A stretch of DNA of 64,000 nucleotides, taken from contig NZ_JACIEJ010000003.1 of assembly GCF_014196795.1 (NCBI RefSeq), forward strand, positions 310,001 through 374,000, written 5' to 3'. The translations under genes were made by a program, and so were the position numbers. The DNA is from Sagittula marina. Lineage in GTDB: Bacteria; Pseudomonadota; Alphaproteobacteria; Rhodobacterales; Rhodobacteraceae. Positions 63,773 through 64,000 of this stretch are shown piece after piece. Every line of letters starts with the position of its first letter. Positions within the stretch are counted from its first letter, which is position 1. The notes beneath the pieces were generated by a model that was not told the DNA's origin, did not search any database, and was given only the letters and a program-made list of their open reading frames with translations.

Positions 63773-64000
63773 ATCCGGTATCCTTGCTTTCCGGCACGAT
63801 AGGGGATTTGTCGCAACCCAATTTAAAATGTGCCTGACTACATACGTAAAGCCAATAATCAGTATTATGTAAAATATATACTCTTATACAACCGATCATC
63901 GTAATAAAACAAGCTGATCTCCACGCACCACTCTGTCACGGCTCTCGGCAAAGTTGACCAAACGGTAAGCCATCACTGGACAACAAGGGCCTCCACTCGG
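63773..64000. other. AT-rich right end of the window
   Basis: About 230 bases, markedly AT-richer than the rest of the window (for example AATCAGTATTATG). No gene or RNA was recognised. The base composition suggests a foreign or degraded insertion continuing beyond the window. Confidence 0.4.

Noticed and set aside
1-64000. CRISPR arrays, prophage, tRNA or rRNA genes, secretion or defence systems
   Set aside because: No regularly spaced repeats, tRNA T-arm patterns other than the tmRNA one, phage genes or defence domains were found on either strand.

Overview
The window looks like chromosomal DNA of a Rhodobacteraceae (Roseobacter-group) alphaproteobacterium. The supporting features are a circularly permuted tmRNA gene with the alphaproteobacterial tag ANDNRAPVALAA, an Entner-Doudoroff edd-eda pair, a B12-dependent class II ribonucleotide reductase, alpha-type SspB, a class II DAHP synthase, a complete liv transporter and the phoR-pstSCAB-phoU-phoB order. 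GC content is high and third positions are G/C rich, so long antisense reading frames are abundant and were left out.

Layout. 1-4.5 kb: 3' end of glnE, a coupled small gene, and edd-eda with a recognisable promoter/operator. 5-15.8 kb: housekeeping and small conserved genes (rlmI, a PIN protein, a Na+/solute symporter, an orphan ABC ATPase, RHH and DUF4169 proteins, a serine hydrolase, fumC, a PAS histidine kinase, sspB, chrA). 15.8-21.6 kb: ssrA with its promoter, a TolB-like propeller protein, a RarA ATPase that resembles Gram-positive forms, malate synthase G, and a small unknown gene behind a cobalamin riboswitch. 21.7-26.4 kb: a decayed accessory segment. It holds fragments of a LysR regulator, a TRAP transporter and tetronate-catabolism genes (otnK, otnC), one apparently intact gene (otnI), an IS3-type transposase tail, and about 1.9 kb with no recognisable gene. 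26.4-34 kb: folA, nrdJ with DnaA- and NrdR-like sites upstream and a hairpin-rich 3' region, a glycosyltransferase and icd. 34.4-41.8 kb: a degenerate chemoreceptor-like protein, a drug efflux MFS protein, a K+ channel, a DsbA-like protein, an acyl-CoA synthetase, an XRE-cupin regulator, a ZIP transporter and a NUDIX hydrolase. 41.9-47.6 kb: a complete branched-chain amino acid ABC transporter (binding protein, livG, livF, a small exported protein, livH, livM). 48-56 kb: a GlxA-type regulator, class II DAHP synthase, a PAS protein, yicC-gmk, a gamma carbonic anhydrase and a Cys/Met-metabolism PLP enzyme. 55.3-62.9 kb: the phosphate regulon phoR-pstSCAB-phoU-phoB. The right end holds a GNAT gene and an IS30 transposase remnant.

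How the genes work together. Central carbon metabolism is represented by edd-eda, fumC, icd and glcB. B12 appears twice: nrdJ needs it as cofactor, and a B12-sensing leader sits upstream of the small gene and glcB. The Pho cluster carries both the transporter and its sensor/regulator. I found no phage, CRISPR array, secretion system or biosynthetic cluster. The most unusual points are the B12 riboswitch unit, the erased tetronate operon with one surviving gene, the eroded chemoreceptor, and a kinase start codon buried in a perfect hairpin.
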